The translations under genes were made by a program, and so were the position numbers. Of a DNA stretch of 64,000 nt, positions 55,401-63,663 are shown one piece after another. The notes beneath the pieces are model-generated. The model was not told the origin of the DNA and did not search any database. It saw nothing but the letters and a program-made list of their open reading frames with translations. Source of the DNA: Planctomycetaceae bacterium (lineage in GTDB: Bacteria > Planctomycetota > Planctomycetia > Planctomycetales > Planctomycetaceae). The first letter of the stretch is position 1, and each line of letters starts with the position of its first letter. The stretch lies in assembly GCA_021732995.1 (NCBI GenBank), contig JAKFWA010000107.1:1-64000 (forward strand). Direction: 5' to 3'.

Positions 55401-56222
55401 CCCGTCCGGCGCCGACCGGCCGTAATCGTCGAGGCCGTTCCACTCGATGCCGAGTACTTGCGGCTCGGTCGCATCTGCTTTTCCTCCGAGCTTCGCGATA
55501 TCCACTGCATCAAGCAGGTTTCGCACGCGGACACCGTTCGCATCGTCCACCACCACAGTCACGAACCTGTGTCCTGCTGGAACCGTGATGCTGGTCGAGA
55601 CCGGTCGCACCAGGCTCGCATCGACCGGCTGCCAACGAAACTTGTCCCACTCCCAATGCGCAATCTTTTGTTTATCTTTGAGTGCCGGTATCGGAGTCGG
55701 CTTTGCAGGATCGGCAACATTCTTCTTAGCCAACTGCTCCGAGTTTGCATCTGGCTGCGCGTCGTTGGCTGTTTTCTGTGTGGCGTCGTCTTGAGCAAAA
55801 TCATGTGTTGCGTCCGCCGGAGCACCACCGACAACGGCCAGCCACCAGCGAGCAACGAGTCCGCGCAGCGGGGGCAGCACGGCTGCACTGGCCATGGTGG
55901 CGACGAGCAAGACGACTGCTGCTGCGATCACTCTTCGTAATCGTCGCGATCTTACGACTGGTGGCGTTCGTGCGGCAGTGCCCTGTGTCGGAGCAACTAC
56001 TGAAGAGTCCTTCGCTGGCGCATCAAGTGGCGATGCACAGATTGGCGTTCCGCCGCGCGATTCTTCGACGAGTTGCTCCAGCAACACTTCCTGTTGAGCG
56101 TGTTCCCACATCGCACGCCGCGCGGCTGGCGAATCGACCAAACTTCTCGACAACTCGCGAGATTGTTCGTCGGTCAGTTCGCCATCGAAGTACTTCTCCA
56201 TCAGTGCCTTGAGGTCCGTCAT
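52482..56222 (-). CDS. Giant membrane sensor: anti-sigma-like N-terminus, FlgD-Ig-like, propeller and CBM9-like domains
   Basis: The ATG at 56222 overlaps the stop of the ECF sigma gene as ATGA, so the 1246-residue protein is translationally coupled to it. Residues 1-60 (YFDGELTDEQSRELSRSLVDSPAARRAMWEHA) look like the short cytoplasmic segment of planctomycete anti-sigma/FecR-like proteins, followed by a membrane helix (VIAAAVVLLVATMASAAVLPPLRG, about 95-120). Outside the cell lie a FlgD-Ig-like strand unit (GHRFVTVVVDDANGVRVRNLL, WNGLDDYGR..PDGTY), an NHL/Kelch-like propeller (about 350-850) and a C-terminal CBM9/DOMON-like domain (FKVDGDPVEWKDIA, DAIDLSLGPD). I infer a one-chain sensor that binds a glycan and controls the sigma factor. 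Confidence 0.8.
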   Translation of the reverse strand: MTDLKALMEKYFDGELTDEQSRELSRSLVDSPAARRAMWEHAQQEVLLEQLVEESRGGTPICASPLDAPAKDSSVVAPTQGTAARTPPVVRSRRLRRVIAAAVVLLVATMASAAVLPPLRGLVARWWLAVVGGAPADATHDFAQDDATQKTANDAQPDANSEQLAKKNVADPAKPTPIPALKDKQKIAHWEWDKFRWQPVDASLVRPVSTSITVPAGHRFVTVVVDDANGVRVRNLLDAVDIAKLGGKADATEPQVLGIEWNGLDDYGRSAPDGTYRIRGCSHRGLKCIYEYSFLNPGSPPWEHYKNSGWGGDHGYPHAIACLRGHNNGAWRVALGGHTAEGGSPGFVLGADDKKTHAFGRGWSGPKAMAASDGLLWIALGGGKDVQRIKYHTGGNAPFQTAKGPQPVLKFDEDVWAIAVGAEKAAVLVHKEKDANWKDRVVIFDKNTGENRVVLPMDHAGNRNGLAFDATGRALLISSVAGLFRVPAHDANPQWERVTPAEVEKPGALATDKDGNLFVMDRGADYQTKVFAPDGKLLRAIGTKGGQGQQLEFDPAALHCVEAISVDDDGSLWVAENGDQDRPDGFGLIRRIAVWDRDSQFKKDFVGTTWYSANTCCLHEQDPTLGYGYGVLYKLDPGKKPGYRPWRYASVAQPPDAPFWIWTGAPWTLFGSARLFRSDISGSMREYLLQSNGFPILFQADERGAYRPILAIGSHEHNKAFPKVKDEPKAVFLWTDLNADAKAQPDEFQHLPGSTYRADVGTGYPPSGELIWYVEGIELKPQRFTAQGVPVYDVASANRLPIAQHYLPVGQHLVTGLQGKFNSPQAGVYQAGHHLFTDRSGQTKGTYRSNWPAVHASWSSTLHQPGQTGRSVGELHYAGIIDSRSEVGHVVAMQGNKGQSFLWSEDGLFVSPLFKDSRESPQGWGGKEDFGADWTNISLYDEPFGGMMARQDDGVVRYMFGRNGCQVVRVEGLESVRRFDAGTVTLTESNPKPERGPDTSPNSPPDPSLARQASPLRVPNVRGRFPAFKVDGDPVEWKDIARHQIKVGDDVAAKVAIAHTLENLWLLAEVEDPSPWKNAGTDPKFAFKTGDAIDLSLGPDRPDRTSPVAGDIRMLIAPSEKGPIVMAYRPVKPDAKPEEALKFESPVKSHTFASVLPVGDTQVAFQTTKTGYVVEARLSCDHIELKHLGSGLRLRGDIGILWGNEAGLVTERRAYLFNSSPAASIVSDTPCEAELHPAEWGVWLVE

Positions 56223-56758
56223 TCTTTTATTGCCTCCGTAGCGGTCATTTGCCGCTGCACGCAGCCCCACAAGACATCCTTCGCCCGCGACAACGCGACC
56301 TTCACCGAGCCGACTGTCCACGACATCCGCAACGCGACCTCTTCCAGACTCAGCCGCTCGGACGAGTACCGCAGTTGCACGACCTCGCGCGCTCGAGGAG
56401 CCAATTCGCCGAGACATTGCTCCAAGGCCTGACGTCGGGCATCCCACAAGTCATCCACTTCATGGGCCGATTGGGCGAGCATGTCCCAAGCGTCGTCGGT
56501 CAACTGGCCAGCAGCCGGGAATCGTCGCTGACGCTGCTCCAGCACTTTCAACCGAGCGATAGTTCGCACCCACGCGAGAAAGTCCGTCCCGCCCTGAAAC
56601 TCAGCCGCCTTCGCGGTGACAATCAGGAACACTTTCTGCAACACGTCGTCGGCCGCAGCTCGATCCGGCAGTAAACCCAGAATGAACCCTCGCAGCCGAT
56701 TCGTCTGCTGCAAGAACTGAGATTGAACATGGCGAAGATGTGCGTCTGGTTGCTCCAT
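56219..56758 (-). CDS. ECF sigma factor (planctomycete type)
   Basis: From the ATG at 56758 the protein is 179 residues with sigma region 2 (about 15-85, ending in AWVRTIARLKVLEQRQR; the -10 binding part is DVLQKVFLIVTAKAAEF) and sigma region 4 (about 125-172, LAPRAREVVQLRYSSERLSLEEVALRMSWTVGSVKVALSRAK). This matches the planctomycete/verrucomicrobial ECF groups. It redirects RNA polymerase to selected promoters. Its stop overlaps the start of the giant sensor gene, so sigma factor and likely anti-sigma partner are made together. The regulon is likely to include nearby polysaccharide genes, but this is inference. Confidence 0.92.
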   Translation of the reverse strand: MEQPDAHLRHVQSQFLQQTNRLRGFILGLLPDRAAADDVLQKVFLIVTAKAAEFQGGTDFLAWVRTIARLKVLEQRQRRFPAAGQLTDDAWDMLAQSAHEVDDLWDARRQALEQCLGELAPRAREVVQLRYSSERLSLEEVALRMSWTVGSVKVALSRAKDVLWGCVQRQMTATEAIKE

Positions 56759-56920
56759 ACAAACCAATGAGCCAACTCGCGGAAAAATTAGCAACTCATG
56801 CCGATGCCGCGTGAATAACGGCGCTTGCCAGGAGTGTGTCAAGGTAGGTTGAGAATCCTTCTCGACCCGTCTGCGAGATAAGGCGACTTACGTCACTCAA
56901 AGTAGCAAGCAATTCAGAGC

Positions 56921-56949
56921 CCGCTAACGGGCCCTTGACGATTTTTCAT
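56921..56949. terminator. Hairpin with T-run between the sigma gene and the SGNH gene
   Basis: GAGCCCG and CGGGCCC pair around CTAA (one mismatch) and a TTTTT run follows eight bases later on the plus strand. It lies in the 330-base gap between the sigma factor start (56758) and the SGNH gene stop (57090). Confidence 0.4.
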
Positions 56950-56980
56950 GCCGCTACTTGCCGACCTTGCTCCCGCTGCG

Positions 56981-57001
56981 GGTCGGGATGGAATCCCAAC
57001 C
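56981..57001 (-). terminator. Hairpin after the SGNH gene
   Basis: GGTCGGGAT and ATCCCAACC form a near-perfect 9-bp stem around GGA, about 90 bases after the stop of the minus-strand SGNH gene. It may be its terminator or a short dispersed hairpin. The rest of 56759-57089 shows no gene and must include the sigma promoter. Confidence 0.4.
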
Positions 57002-57089
57002 TACGACGAATGGAGCAGTCTCCTAACGCCTCGGAACTTGCAGGCGTCCACCGGCTGATTTGATGAGAGCCAATGACCGCGTCGTGATG

Positions 57090-58337
57090 TCATTGGCGTT
57101 CTTGGTGATTCATCATGGTGAGCGTGGCTTCGGCGAATGCACGGCCCATGAGGGCGAAGGTCTTCGCGCAGCCGAGATAGTGGTAGCCGGCGTTCGAGGC
57201 TCCACGTTTCCAAAGCAATGCTTCTTCCGGCGAGATGAGTTTTGCCTCGAAGTTCCGCAGGTACTCGCGCTTCTGTTCGGCGGTCATCGAGCCGTCTGCA
57301 TTCGGATGGTCTTTGTGCTTGGAGTCCAGGAAGTAGCTCATCTGGCGAACTTTGTCGTGCTTGTCGGCGATGGCTCCGAGTTCCTCGGACCAAAACGGCG
57401 CGGTCGGCACGGCGATCACATTGCCTTTGAATTCCGGCAGCAACGCTGGTGCTGCCATCGCCTTACGGAACTCGATGGTCTGCTCGTTCGACTTTGCTCC
57501 GCCGATTCCCAGGACGCCAATCACGAACGGCATCCGTGGGGCGTTCAAGTCTTTGCGTACATCGCGAATGAAGTGTGCCATCGCATCGCTGTAGGCGTCG
57601 TAGCCGCCGGGCTTGTGGCGATTTGGATAGACGCCGGAATCGACGAGGTCGTTCCAGCCTTGCAACCAGACGAACCCAGAGATTTCATAGCCGTGCTGTT
57701 CGTCATAAGCCGGGCACACACGTTTGATGTCCTTCAAGACATGCCCCACATGCTCGATCATCAACCGGTAGTAGTGACCAGTCTCCTTGGTCTTGTCCGC
57801 CTTGATGGCTTCGATGTCCTTGCCTTGCTTCTGAAAACTTGCGAGCTGCGTCTCGTTGAACGCATAAGGCCCGGCGCTGGGCGAGCGAAAATCGGTGTGC
57901 AGGCTCTTGCCGCCCCAGGCGGTCTTGATGATGAGGACGGGCTCGTCGAACGCGGCGTCCATCGTAATTCCGAACGTGAATTCAGGACCGATCTTGCCGC
58001 CATCTTTTTGGGGATCTCGACGGGAGCCATAACCCGCAGTCAGCTTGCCGTGTCCTTCGCCATTCTGATCTCCCGATCCGGTGAAGTACGAAATCCAAAC
58101 GCCATCGCAGACGCGCGGCTGTCCATCCTCGCCGCGCATTTGCTTCAGCAGCGGAGCCGTTGCGGGATCGTCTCCGATGTAATCAAACGTCTCGACCTTC
58201 GCATGGCCCTCCATGTTGGATTGCCCGGCGAGAATAAAGACGCGCAGCGGCTTCGACTGTGCCGAAGCTTCAGTGGCTGAGAAGCAACAAGCGGTAACTA
58301 GTGCGAGAATCAGTTTCTGGAATTGCGGTGTAGACAT
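57090..58337 (-). CDS. Secreted SGNH carbohydrate esterase (sialate O-acetylesterase-like)
   Basis: The 415-residue protein has a signal peptide (LILALVTACCFSATEASA) and the SGNH blocks: Ser40 in LAGQSNMEGH, Gly in AWGGKSL, Asn in WLQGWNDL and His in NAGYHYLG near the end. These belong to the DUF303/CE6-like sialate O-acetylesterase group that removes acetyl groups from polysaccharides. It is the last gene of a minus-strand set with a heparin-lyase-like lipoprotein and a sulfatase, with a 37-base gap. It would strip acetyl decorations so the lyase or glycosidases can act. Confidence 0.9.
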   Translation of the reverse strand: MSTPQFQKLILALVTACCFSATEASAQSKPLRVFILAGQSNMEGHAKVETFDYIGDDPATAPLLKQMRGEDGQPRVCDGVWISYFTGSGDQNGEGHGKLTAGYGSRRDPQKDGGKIGPEFTFGITMDAAFDEPVLIIKTAWGGKSLHTDFRSPSAGPYAFNETQLASFQKQGKDIEAIKADKTKETGHYYRLMIEHVGHVLKDIKRVCPAYDEQHGYEISGFVWLQGWNDLVDSGVYPNRHKPGGYDAYSDAMAHFIRDVRKDLNAPRMPFVIGVLGIGGAKSNEQTIEFRKAMAAPALLPEFKGNVIAVPTAPFWSEELGAIADKHDKVRQMSYFLDSKHKDHPNADGSMTAEQKREYLRNFEAKLISPEEALLWKRGASNAGYHYLGCAKTFALMGRAFAEATLTMMNHQERQ

Positions 58338-58374
58338 GAATGGTTCTTTGTTTGCAGGTCGTGCGACCGTGGGG

Positions 58375-59145
58375 TCATCGCGCGGTTTGAGTAGTGATGG
58401 TCAGATCGTCGAGGTAAATCCAGTTTTCGGTCGCAATCTCCGGATGACGGTACATGCCAATCTTGAGAAAGTGCCGAAAATCATTGTGCATGTTGGGTCC
58501 GTCGATCTTGGCAGTTGGCTGACTCATGTCGTCGAGAAACAAAACGGCGCAGCCGTCTGCGCTCTGAGACCAGCGAATCTCAAAGGCAATGCTGTGCCAT
58601 TGGTCCGGAGTGATGAAGAATGGACCACGCTTCTGTGATTGATCTGGCCCGTAAGCCATGCCGATCCCAAGTCGGCCATCCAACTCGCCAATGCTGAGCA
58701 ACACGGGTGGACTGTTCGAGGGAAAGCCATCCCAACTCTCGCCGCGATCACGGTTCGGTTGATCGTGCCATTGGCCGATGATCCACCAGCGATTCTGCGG
58801 CGCATCGGATTGAAATCCCTTGGGCACCATGAAGCGCCAAGCATAGCGCACCGTGTCGCCCGACTGGTATGGATAATCGACACTGATCTCCGCGCGGATG
58901 CCCTTGTTGATCTTCTTCTGACCGGCAAACAGATGCAGACCGAGGTACTGGTCCGCACCTGCCCCTTGAATCGCGATGTTCTCGATCGCGGGTGCTTCGA
59001 CATGCGCGAACTCCAGCAAGCTCTCTGGCATGATGCAGCGGAGATAGCTGAGTTCCCGCTCTCGTCCATCGGGACCGGCAACCTGACTGCAAGACGGCAG
59101 GAACAAGACGAGGAGAAGCAACAAGAACTGTAAGGCTCGCTTCAT
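58375..59145 (-). CDS. Heparin-lyase-I-like polysaccharide lyase lipoprotein
   Basis: The 256-residue protein starts with a lipoprotein signal (ALQFLLLLLVLFLPSC, Cys after LPS). The remainder resembles Polysacc_lyase (PF14099) beta-jelly-roll proteins of the heparin lyase I group: YAWRFMVPKGFQ, WWIIGQWHDQ and WHSIAFEIRWS are typical strand blocks. Such enzymes cut uronic-acid-containing chains by elimination. It overlaps the sulfatase gene by ATGA, so both act on the same target most likely. Catalytic Tyr/His residues cannot be pinned without alignment. Confidence 0.75.
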   Translation of the reverse strand: MKRALQFLLLLLVLFLPSCSQVAGPDGRERELSYLRCIMPESLLEFAHVEAPAIENIAIQGAGADQYLGLHLFAGQKKINKGIRAEISVDYPYQSGDTVRYAWRFMVPKGFQSDAPQNRWWIIGQWHDQPNRDRGESWDGFPSNSPPVLLSIGELDGRLGIGMAYGPDQSQKRGPFFITPDQWHSIAFEIRWSQSADGCAVLFLDDMSQPTAKIDGPNMHNDFRHFLKIGMYRHPEIATENWIYLDDLTITTQTAR

Positions 59146-60719
59146 GGCGCCGCCGGTTGAAGCTGGTGCGGTCGACTGCGACCGGAGATTTTGGATTGTT
59201 CAAGAAGTACTTTTAGTTCGGCCACAACGTCTGGCCGGGCGCCGTACAGGTTCGTCTTTTCGCCGGGATCGGTGGCGAGATTGTAAAGCTGGCCCGGCGC
59301 GTCGGGGGCCGTGTCTGGCAGATGGAATGGTTTGAGTCCGGCATGGTTGTCGTAGCGATTGCCACCAGAGCCGGTGTGGTCGATGTATTTCCAATCGCCG
59401 CGACGAATCGACAATGTGCGCGAGCCACCAAACGCTTGCTGCAAGAGATAGGGTCGGATGGGCGCGCGAGCATCTTCAAGTAATGCGGGGATTAGGCTAA
59501 AGCTGTCTTCGGCGGCGTTATCCGGCAGCTTCGCACCGATGATTGCCGCGGCCGTCGCCATCACATCGGTGAGGCTCGCGAGCTGCGAGCTGGTCGTGCC
59601 CGCTTTCACCTTCCCGGGCCAGCGGACGAGGAACGGCACGCGATGCCCACCTTCCCAGCTATCACGTTTGATCCCGCGCCAAGGGCGAGCTCCATCGTGG
59701 CCAAAGTCCGCACGCATGTGGATGACGCTGGTGGTTTCAGGCCCGTTGTCGCTGGAGAAAAGGACAATCGTGTTGTCGGCGACTCCGAGTTTCTCCAGGG
59801 TGGCCAGCAGTTCGCCGACGATCCAGTCGAGCTGATGGATGAAGTCACCATGCGGGCCGGCCTTCGTCTTCCCCTGAAACAGCGGCGCGGCGAACGACGG
59901 CAGATGCACGGCTTGCGCGGAGTGAAACAGGAAGAACGGCTTGTTCGGCGAGTGGCGAACGTGCTGCTCCAGAAACTCGCGGCTTTTGTTCAGAAAGACG
60001 AGGTCTACTTCCTCCATTGGAAAATCGGGCGCGATCAGCCCGTGACGACAATCGTTCGCATAGGGATGCTTCGGCAGCTTCGATTTATCAATGAGGTCCG
60101 TCGGCGGTACCGGCACGCGGTCATTCTCAATGAAGGCATACAGCCAGTCGGTCGTGGGGCAGCAGGCGGTCCCGAAGAAACGCTCAAATCCATGATCGAC
60201 CGGCCCTCCATCGATACGTTGCGAGAAATCGACGCGCCGCACCGCCTCGACGCCATTACCGCGTACTGGCTGTCCGTCCTTATCGACGAATGTCATGCCG
60301 ACATGCCACTTGCCAACGCAAGCCGTGGCATAGCCGCTCTCACGCAGCAAGCTCGGCAGTGTGAGTCGTCCCGGCGCGATCAGCGACGGCCCGCCGACAC
60401 CCGTGAAGACCGTTCCACCATTCGGCACACGAAACGCCATCTGCCCCGTCATCAGGCTGTAGCGAGTCGGCGTGCACACCGTGCAAGGACTGTGAGCATC
60501 GGTGAATCGCATCCCTTCGCGTGCAAGCCGATCGAGATTTGGAGTCGCGACTTTCGACTGGTCGTTGTAGCAACGCACATCTCCGTACCCGAGATCGTCC
60601 GCGAGGATCAGCAGGATGTTGGGATGTTGTTGTTCGGCGGCCAGCGATTCGCGCAGCGACACAAAGACGCTGAGTAGGATCAGCGACATGCGTGCAAAAT
60701 GGACAGCCGTGGCCTTCAT
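59142..60719 (-). CDS. Secreted arylsulfatase-family sulfatase
   Basis: The 525-residue protein has a signal peptide (MSLILLSVFVSLRESLAA), Asp41/Asp42 metal ligands in LILADDLGYGD and Cys82 in CTPTR, the formylglycine site of type-I sulfatases, which a formylglycine-generating enzyme converts. VGKWHVG, SSDNGPE and FLVRWPGK are also present. Sulfatases of this subfamily act on sulfated glycans. It is translationally coupled to the heparin-lyase-like gene by an ATGA overlap and precedes the SGNH esterase. The set looks built for a sulfated, acetylated polysaccharide. An upstream SGNH/metallopeptidase gene on the same strand is 173 bases away. Confidence 0.95.
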   Translation of the reverse strand: MKATAVHFARMSLILLSVFVSLRESLAAEQQHPNILLILADDLGYGDVRCYNDQSKVATPNLDRLAREGMRFTDAHSPCTVCTPTRYSLMTGQMAFRVPNGGTVFTGVGGPSLIAPGRLTLPSLLRESGYATACVGKWHVGMTFVDKDGQPVRGNGVEAVRRVDFSQRIDGGPVDHGFERFFGTACCPTTDWLYAFIENDRVPVPPTDLIDKSKLPKHPYANDCRHGLIAPDFPMEEVDLVFLNKSREFLEQHVRHSPNKPFFLFHSAQAVHLPSFAAPLFQGKTKAGPHGDFIHQLDWIVGELLATLEKLGVADNTIVLFSSDNGPETTSVIHMRADFGHDGARPWRGIKRDSWEGGHRVPFLVRWPGKVKAGTTSSQLASLTDVMATAAAIIGAKLPDNAAEDSFSLIPALLEDARAPIRPYLLQQAFGGSRTLSIRRGDWKYIDHTGSGGNRYDNHAGLKPFHLPDTAPDAPGQLYNLATDPGEKTNLYGARPDVVAELKVLLEQSKISGRSRPHQLQPAAP

Positions 60720-60892
60720 AGTGATTCAATTTCCATCAGGGATTTCGGCATGTGCCATGCCCTGCTGATGAGGTCGCCGCTGTACGATCGGATTAAGTCC
60801 GAAGTCAGGGAACCGCGTCGCAGCCTGAACCGTCACGCTCGCAAGACCGACCGGAATGAAGAACGACGCGGTGATTGCGACCCGATGGAACA

Positions 60893-62662
60893 TTACTTCG
60901 TCTCTTTCAACATCGAGGTCATGGATCGGCCCAACGCATGGCCGGTTTCGTAGTAGGTCTCGGCGTTGTGGTTGTAGTGGTAGCCCTGATTCACGGGCGA
61001 AACGTCGGCCTCGCGCCAGAAGTCGCGCGTATCGACGGCTTTCACGTTGCCTTTGAACTCGGGGTATTTTCCGTTGTCGCCATCGACGGCCAGTTGAGCT
61101 TCCGCGATCTGCAAACCGAATCCTTCGCGACCTGGATTGCCGCAGCCTGTGGCCAGCACGAACTTCGCGTTCGGTGAATCAAAATCTTTGCGCAGCAACT
61201 TGATGAGTCGCACAAGGTTTTGCTCGTAGCGACTCGCCAGCGCGGCGCTTTGGTCCTTGTGCCCCTGCCACCAGACGAAGCCCACGACCTCGTAGCCCTG
61301 ACCTTTGTAGCCGGGGTAGTACTTGTCAAGGTTCTTCAGCACGGCTTTCGCATGTGCCGTATCGGCGTCGTACTGACGACCGGCATACCACGGCACAGGC
61401 TTCGGTTCAGTGCCCTTGTCCCAGAAGTTTGCGATGTCCTTGTAGCCCGCATAGATCTTGCCTTCGTGCTCGAACCGCTCACTGCCCGGCGGGAGCAAAT
61501 CCCAACCGAGGCTGCGATTGCCGATGCATGCTTTGAGCAGCAGCACCGGCTCGTCGTGAAAGTGGCCCATCACATGCCCGAAGCCCAGTTCCGGACCGAA
61601 CGACTTGTTCGGAGTCAGCCACTCATTGCGGACGTCGCCGAACTTCTCCATGTCTTTGTAGTCGACGCCCCGCTGATCCATCACATGGACGTAGCGCACA
61701 TCCTGCCGCGTCGTCCAATTGCCCGAGTCATCAATGAGGTGCGGGTACTTGCTCTTCTCTTTGACCAAGAACTCAAGCGAGCCGCGCACCTCCTTGGGTC
61801 CCACCCTGCCAAAGCCGAGCATGTTCGACTGCCCCAGCATGACATAGACCTTCACCGGCTTGCTGTGATCGGCGGGCTTGCCATCCGGCCTCGGCAACTG
61901 TTGTGGCTTCAGGTCAGACTCCTCCACCGCCGCGACGTTGAGCGACTCGCCCCACAGCGTTTTCAGGAGTGCGAACATGTCGGGGTCGTGCTTCTCTAAT
62001 TGTTCGCGAGTGAACGGGAAGAAATCGTTCGTCGAGAAGAACGCTTCGCTGCACTCGGCGAAGTACTCCATCGGACTCGTCATTGCGTAGGCGCGGACGT
62101 TGGCCGAGCGTCCGTCGCCGAAGCGTTGCTCGACCCGCTCGTAGAGGCCCTTCGCTTTGGCTTTCTCAAAAGCGGTTTTGATCTCTTCGTTCCCGAAACC
62201 TTTCGGGAGAACTCGGTCGTGATACGCGTGAGCGAGTTCGTGCAGTGTGAAATTGGGCATCCGCTTGGTCTCGCGTTCGAAATCTCGGATGTCCGTGAAT
62301 TCGACCGCTTTTGCCATCGCCGGATCGCGTTTGTTGTCGCGCAACCAGCCGGCTCCGGGGTGATACTCCGCGCGCGGTTGCACCTTGGGATATTCGGGAG
62401 AGAACCAGAGCGGAACTTTCCGCAATTCCACGACGGCCGAGGCGGGAACCACGCGTACAATCTCTTGAAGCTGTAGCGTCAGCAGTTCCACGGCCCGTTC
62501 TGTGGCGGCCTTATCCTGTTCCAACAACTGATCGTTGATGAGCAGCGTCCAACCTTCCACCGTTCTCATCTGGCGGCCCAGCGCTTGGGGTGGTTCAGCG
62601 GAACCAGCCAGATTCGCGACCACGAGAAAGGCCAGACAGATCAAGGCAACGCAGGGCTTCAT
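60893..62662 (-). CDS. Zinc metallopeptidase-like domain fused to an SGNH acetylesterase
   Basis: The start at 62662 gives a signal peptide (MKPCVALICLAFLVVANLAGSA) and a 589-residue protein. Residues about 25-260 form a zincin-like domain with HELAHAYH (H141, E142, H145) and PMEYFAECSEAFF (about 197-209), which offers the third ligand and is known from glutamate zincins of the lethal-factor/MtfA-like kind. From about residue 270 an SGNH hydrolase follows with VMLGQSNMLGFG, WWQGHKDQ and QGYHYNHNAETYY. The combination in one chain suggests action on a glycoprotein, with peptide and acetyl cleavage. It heads the sulfatase cluster and is divergent from the PAS-AraC gene. Confidence 0.85.
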   Translation of the reverse strand: MKPCVALICLAFLVVANLAGSAEPPQALGRQMRTVEGWTLLINDQLLEQDKAATERAVELLTLQLQEIVRVVPASAVVELRKVPLWFSPEYPKVQPRAEYHPGAGWLRDNKRDPAMAKAVEFTDIRDFERETKRMPNFTLHELAHAYHDRVLPKGFGNEEIKTAFEKAKAKGLYERVEQRFGDGRSANVRAYAMTSPMEYFAECSEAFFSTNDFFPFTREQLEKHDPDMFALLKTLWGESLNVAAVEESDLKPQQLPRPDGKPADHSKPVKVYVMLGQSNMLGFGRVGPKEVRGSLEFLVKEKSKYPHLIDDSGNWTTRQDVRYVHVMDQRGVDYKDMEKFGDVRNEWLTPNKSFGPELGFGHVMGHFHDEPVLLLKACIGNRSLGWDLLPPGSERFEHEGKIYAGYKDIANFWDKGTEPKPVPWYAGRQYDADTAHAKAVLKNLDKYYPGYKGQGYEVVGFVWWQGHKDQSAALASRYEQNLVRLIKLLRKDFDSPNAKFVLATGCGNPGREGFGLQIAEAQLAVDGDNGKYPEFKGNVKAVDTRDFWREADVSPVNQGYHYNHNAETYYETGHALGRSMTSMLKETK

Positions 62663-62821
62663 GGGATTTCTTCGGTAGAATGGTCGGCCTGTTGAAAAAT
62701 GGGATAGGCTGACAGCCAATCATGTGCTCCCCGGCAGAACCCCAGCCTGGAAGCCTATGCCATGACTTACGTTTATAACTTTCAAGGCCGCCGCTCTCTT
62801 GGCTCAGAAGCGCATCGAACC

Positions 62822-63571
62822 GTGAATCCGCGCACAGAACATCACGACTCCGCCATGCCGCCACACGTTCCGCAGGTTGAGGTCGCGTTGTTGGAGCGGC
62901 TCTTCGACCGTTCGCCGGACGTAGCCTTTTTCGTCAAAGACGCGGCGGGGCGATACGTTGCCGTAAACGATTCCCTGGTCGAGCGGCATGGCTTGAAAAG
63001 CAAGTCGCAAGTCATCGGCAAGTGCCCGCGCGACATTTGCCCAGGCGATTTTGGCCGGATTCCCACCGAGCAGGACGAGAAAGTTCTGCGCACCGGACGT
63101 CCGCTAGTAGACCATCTCGAAATGCAATGGCATCGACCGCACGACCCGGTCTGGTGTCTGACAACGAAGCTACCGATGCTTGATTGCAACGGGGCCATCG
63201 TGGGCCTGATTGGCTTCTCGCGCGATGTCCGCGTGCCCGTCGAGCCTTACGAAATTCCCAAGGACTTCGCGCGTGCCCTCGAAGAGTTCGAGCACAGCCT
63301 GTCGTCGGAAGTGACTCCGGCCTGGCTCGCACGCCGCTCGAAACTTTCATCTCAACGACTAGCTCGCTTAATTAAGCGGCTCTTCGGTCTGACGCCGAGC
63401 CAGTTCATCACGAAGTCGCGAATCGCCGCGGCATCACGGATGTTAGGCGATCCCAAACGAACCGTGGCCGAGATCGCTCATTCCTGCGGCTTCTACGACC
63501 ACAGCGCCTTCACTCGCGCGTTCCGCTCCGCCACGGGCATGACACCCTCCGAGTTTCGCATGCAACAGTAA
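62822..63571 (+). CDS. PAS-domain AraC-family transcriptional regulator
   Basis: From GTG 62822 (aligned with the ATG of the truncated copy at 50054) the protein is 249 residues; ATG 62855 is an alternative. Residues about 15-130 are a PAS domain (VEVALLERLFDRSPDVAFFVKD, GRYVAVNDSLVERHG, PMLDCNGAIVGLIGFSRD). Residues about 150-249 are the double helix-turn-helix of AraC proteins (RLARLIKRLFGLTPSQFITKSR, TVAEIAHSCGFYDHSAFTRAFRSATGMTPSEFR). It is divergent from the metallopeptidase-SGNH gene with 160 bases between the starts. It is the natural candidate to control the polysaccharide genes downstream on the other strand. Confidence 0.92.
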   Translation: MNPRTEHHDSAMPPHVPQVEVALLERLFDRSPDVAFFVKDAAGRYVAVNDSLVERHGLKSKSQVIGKCPRDICPGDFGRIPTEQDEKVLRTGRPLVDHLEMQWHRPHDPVWCLTTKLPMLDCNGAIVGLIGFSRDVRVPVEPYEIPKDFARALEEFEHSLSSEVTPAWLARRSKLSSQRLARLIKRLFGLTPSQFITKSRIAAASRMLGDPKRTVAEIAHSCGFYDHSAFTRAFRSATGMTPSEFRMQQ

Positions 63572-63663
63572 GGCGATCCCCAAGGCTCATCGCCGAATTG
63601 AATTGACGACTTACGGTGGCATGAAGCGATGACCTCCTTGTTCATCATCACTTGAAACAGTCG

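Noticed and set aside
57060-58280. 406-codon plus-strand frame opposite the SGNH gene
   Set aside because: Antisense shadow; the minus-strand frame has a signal peptide and catalytic motifs.
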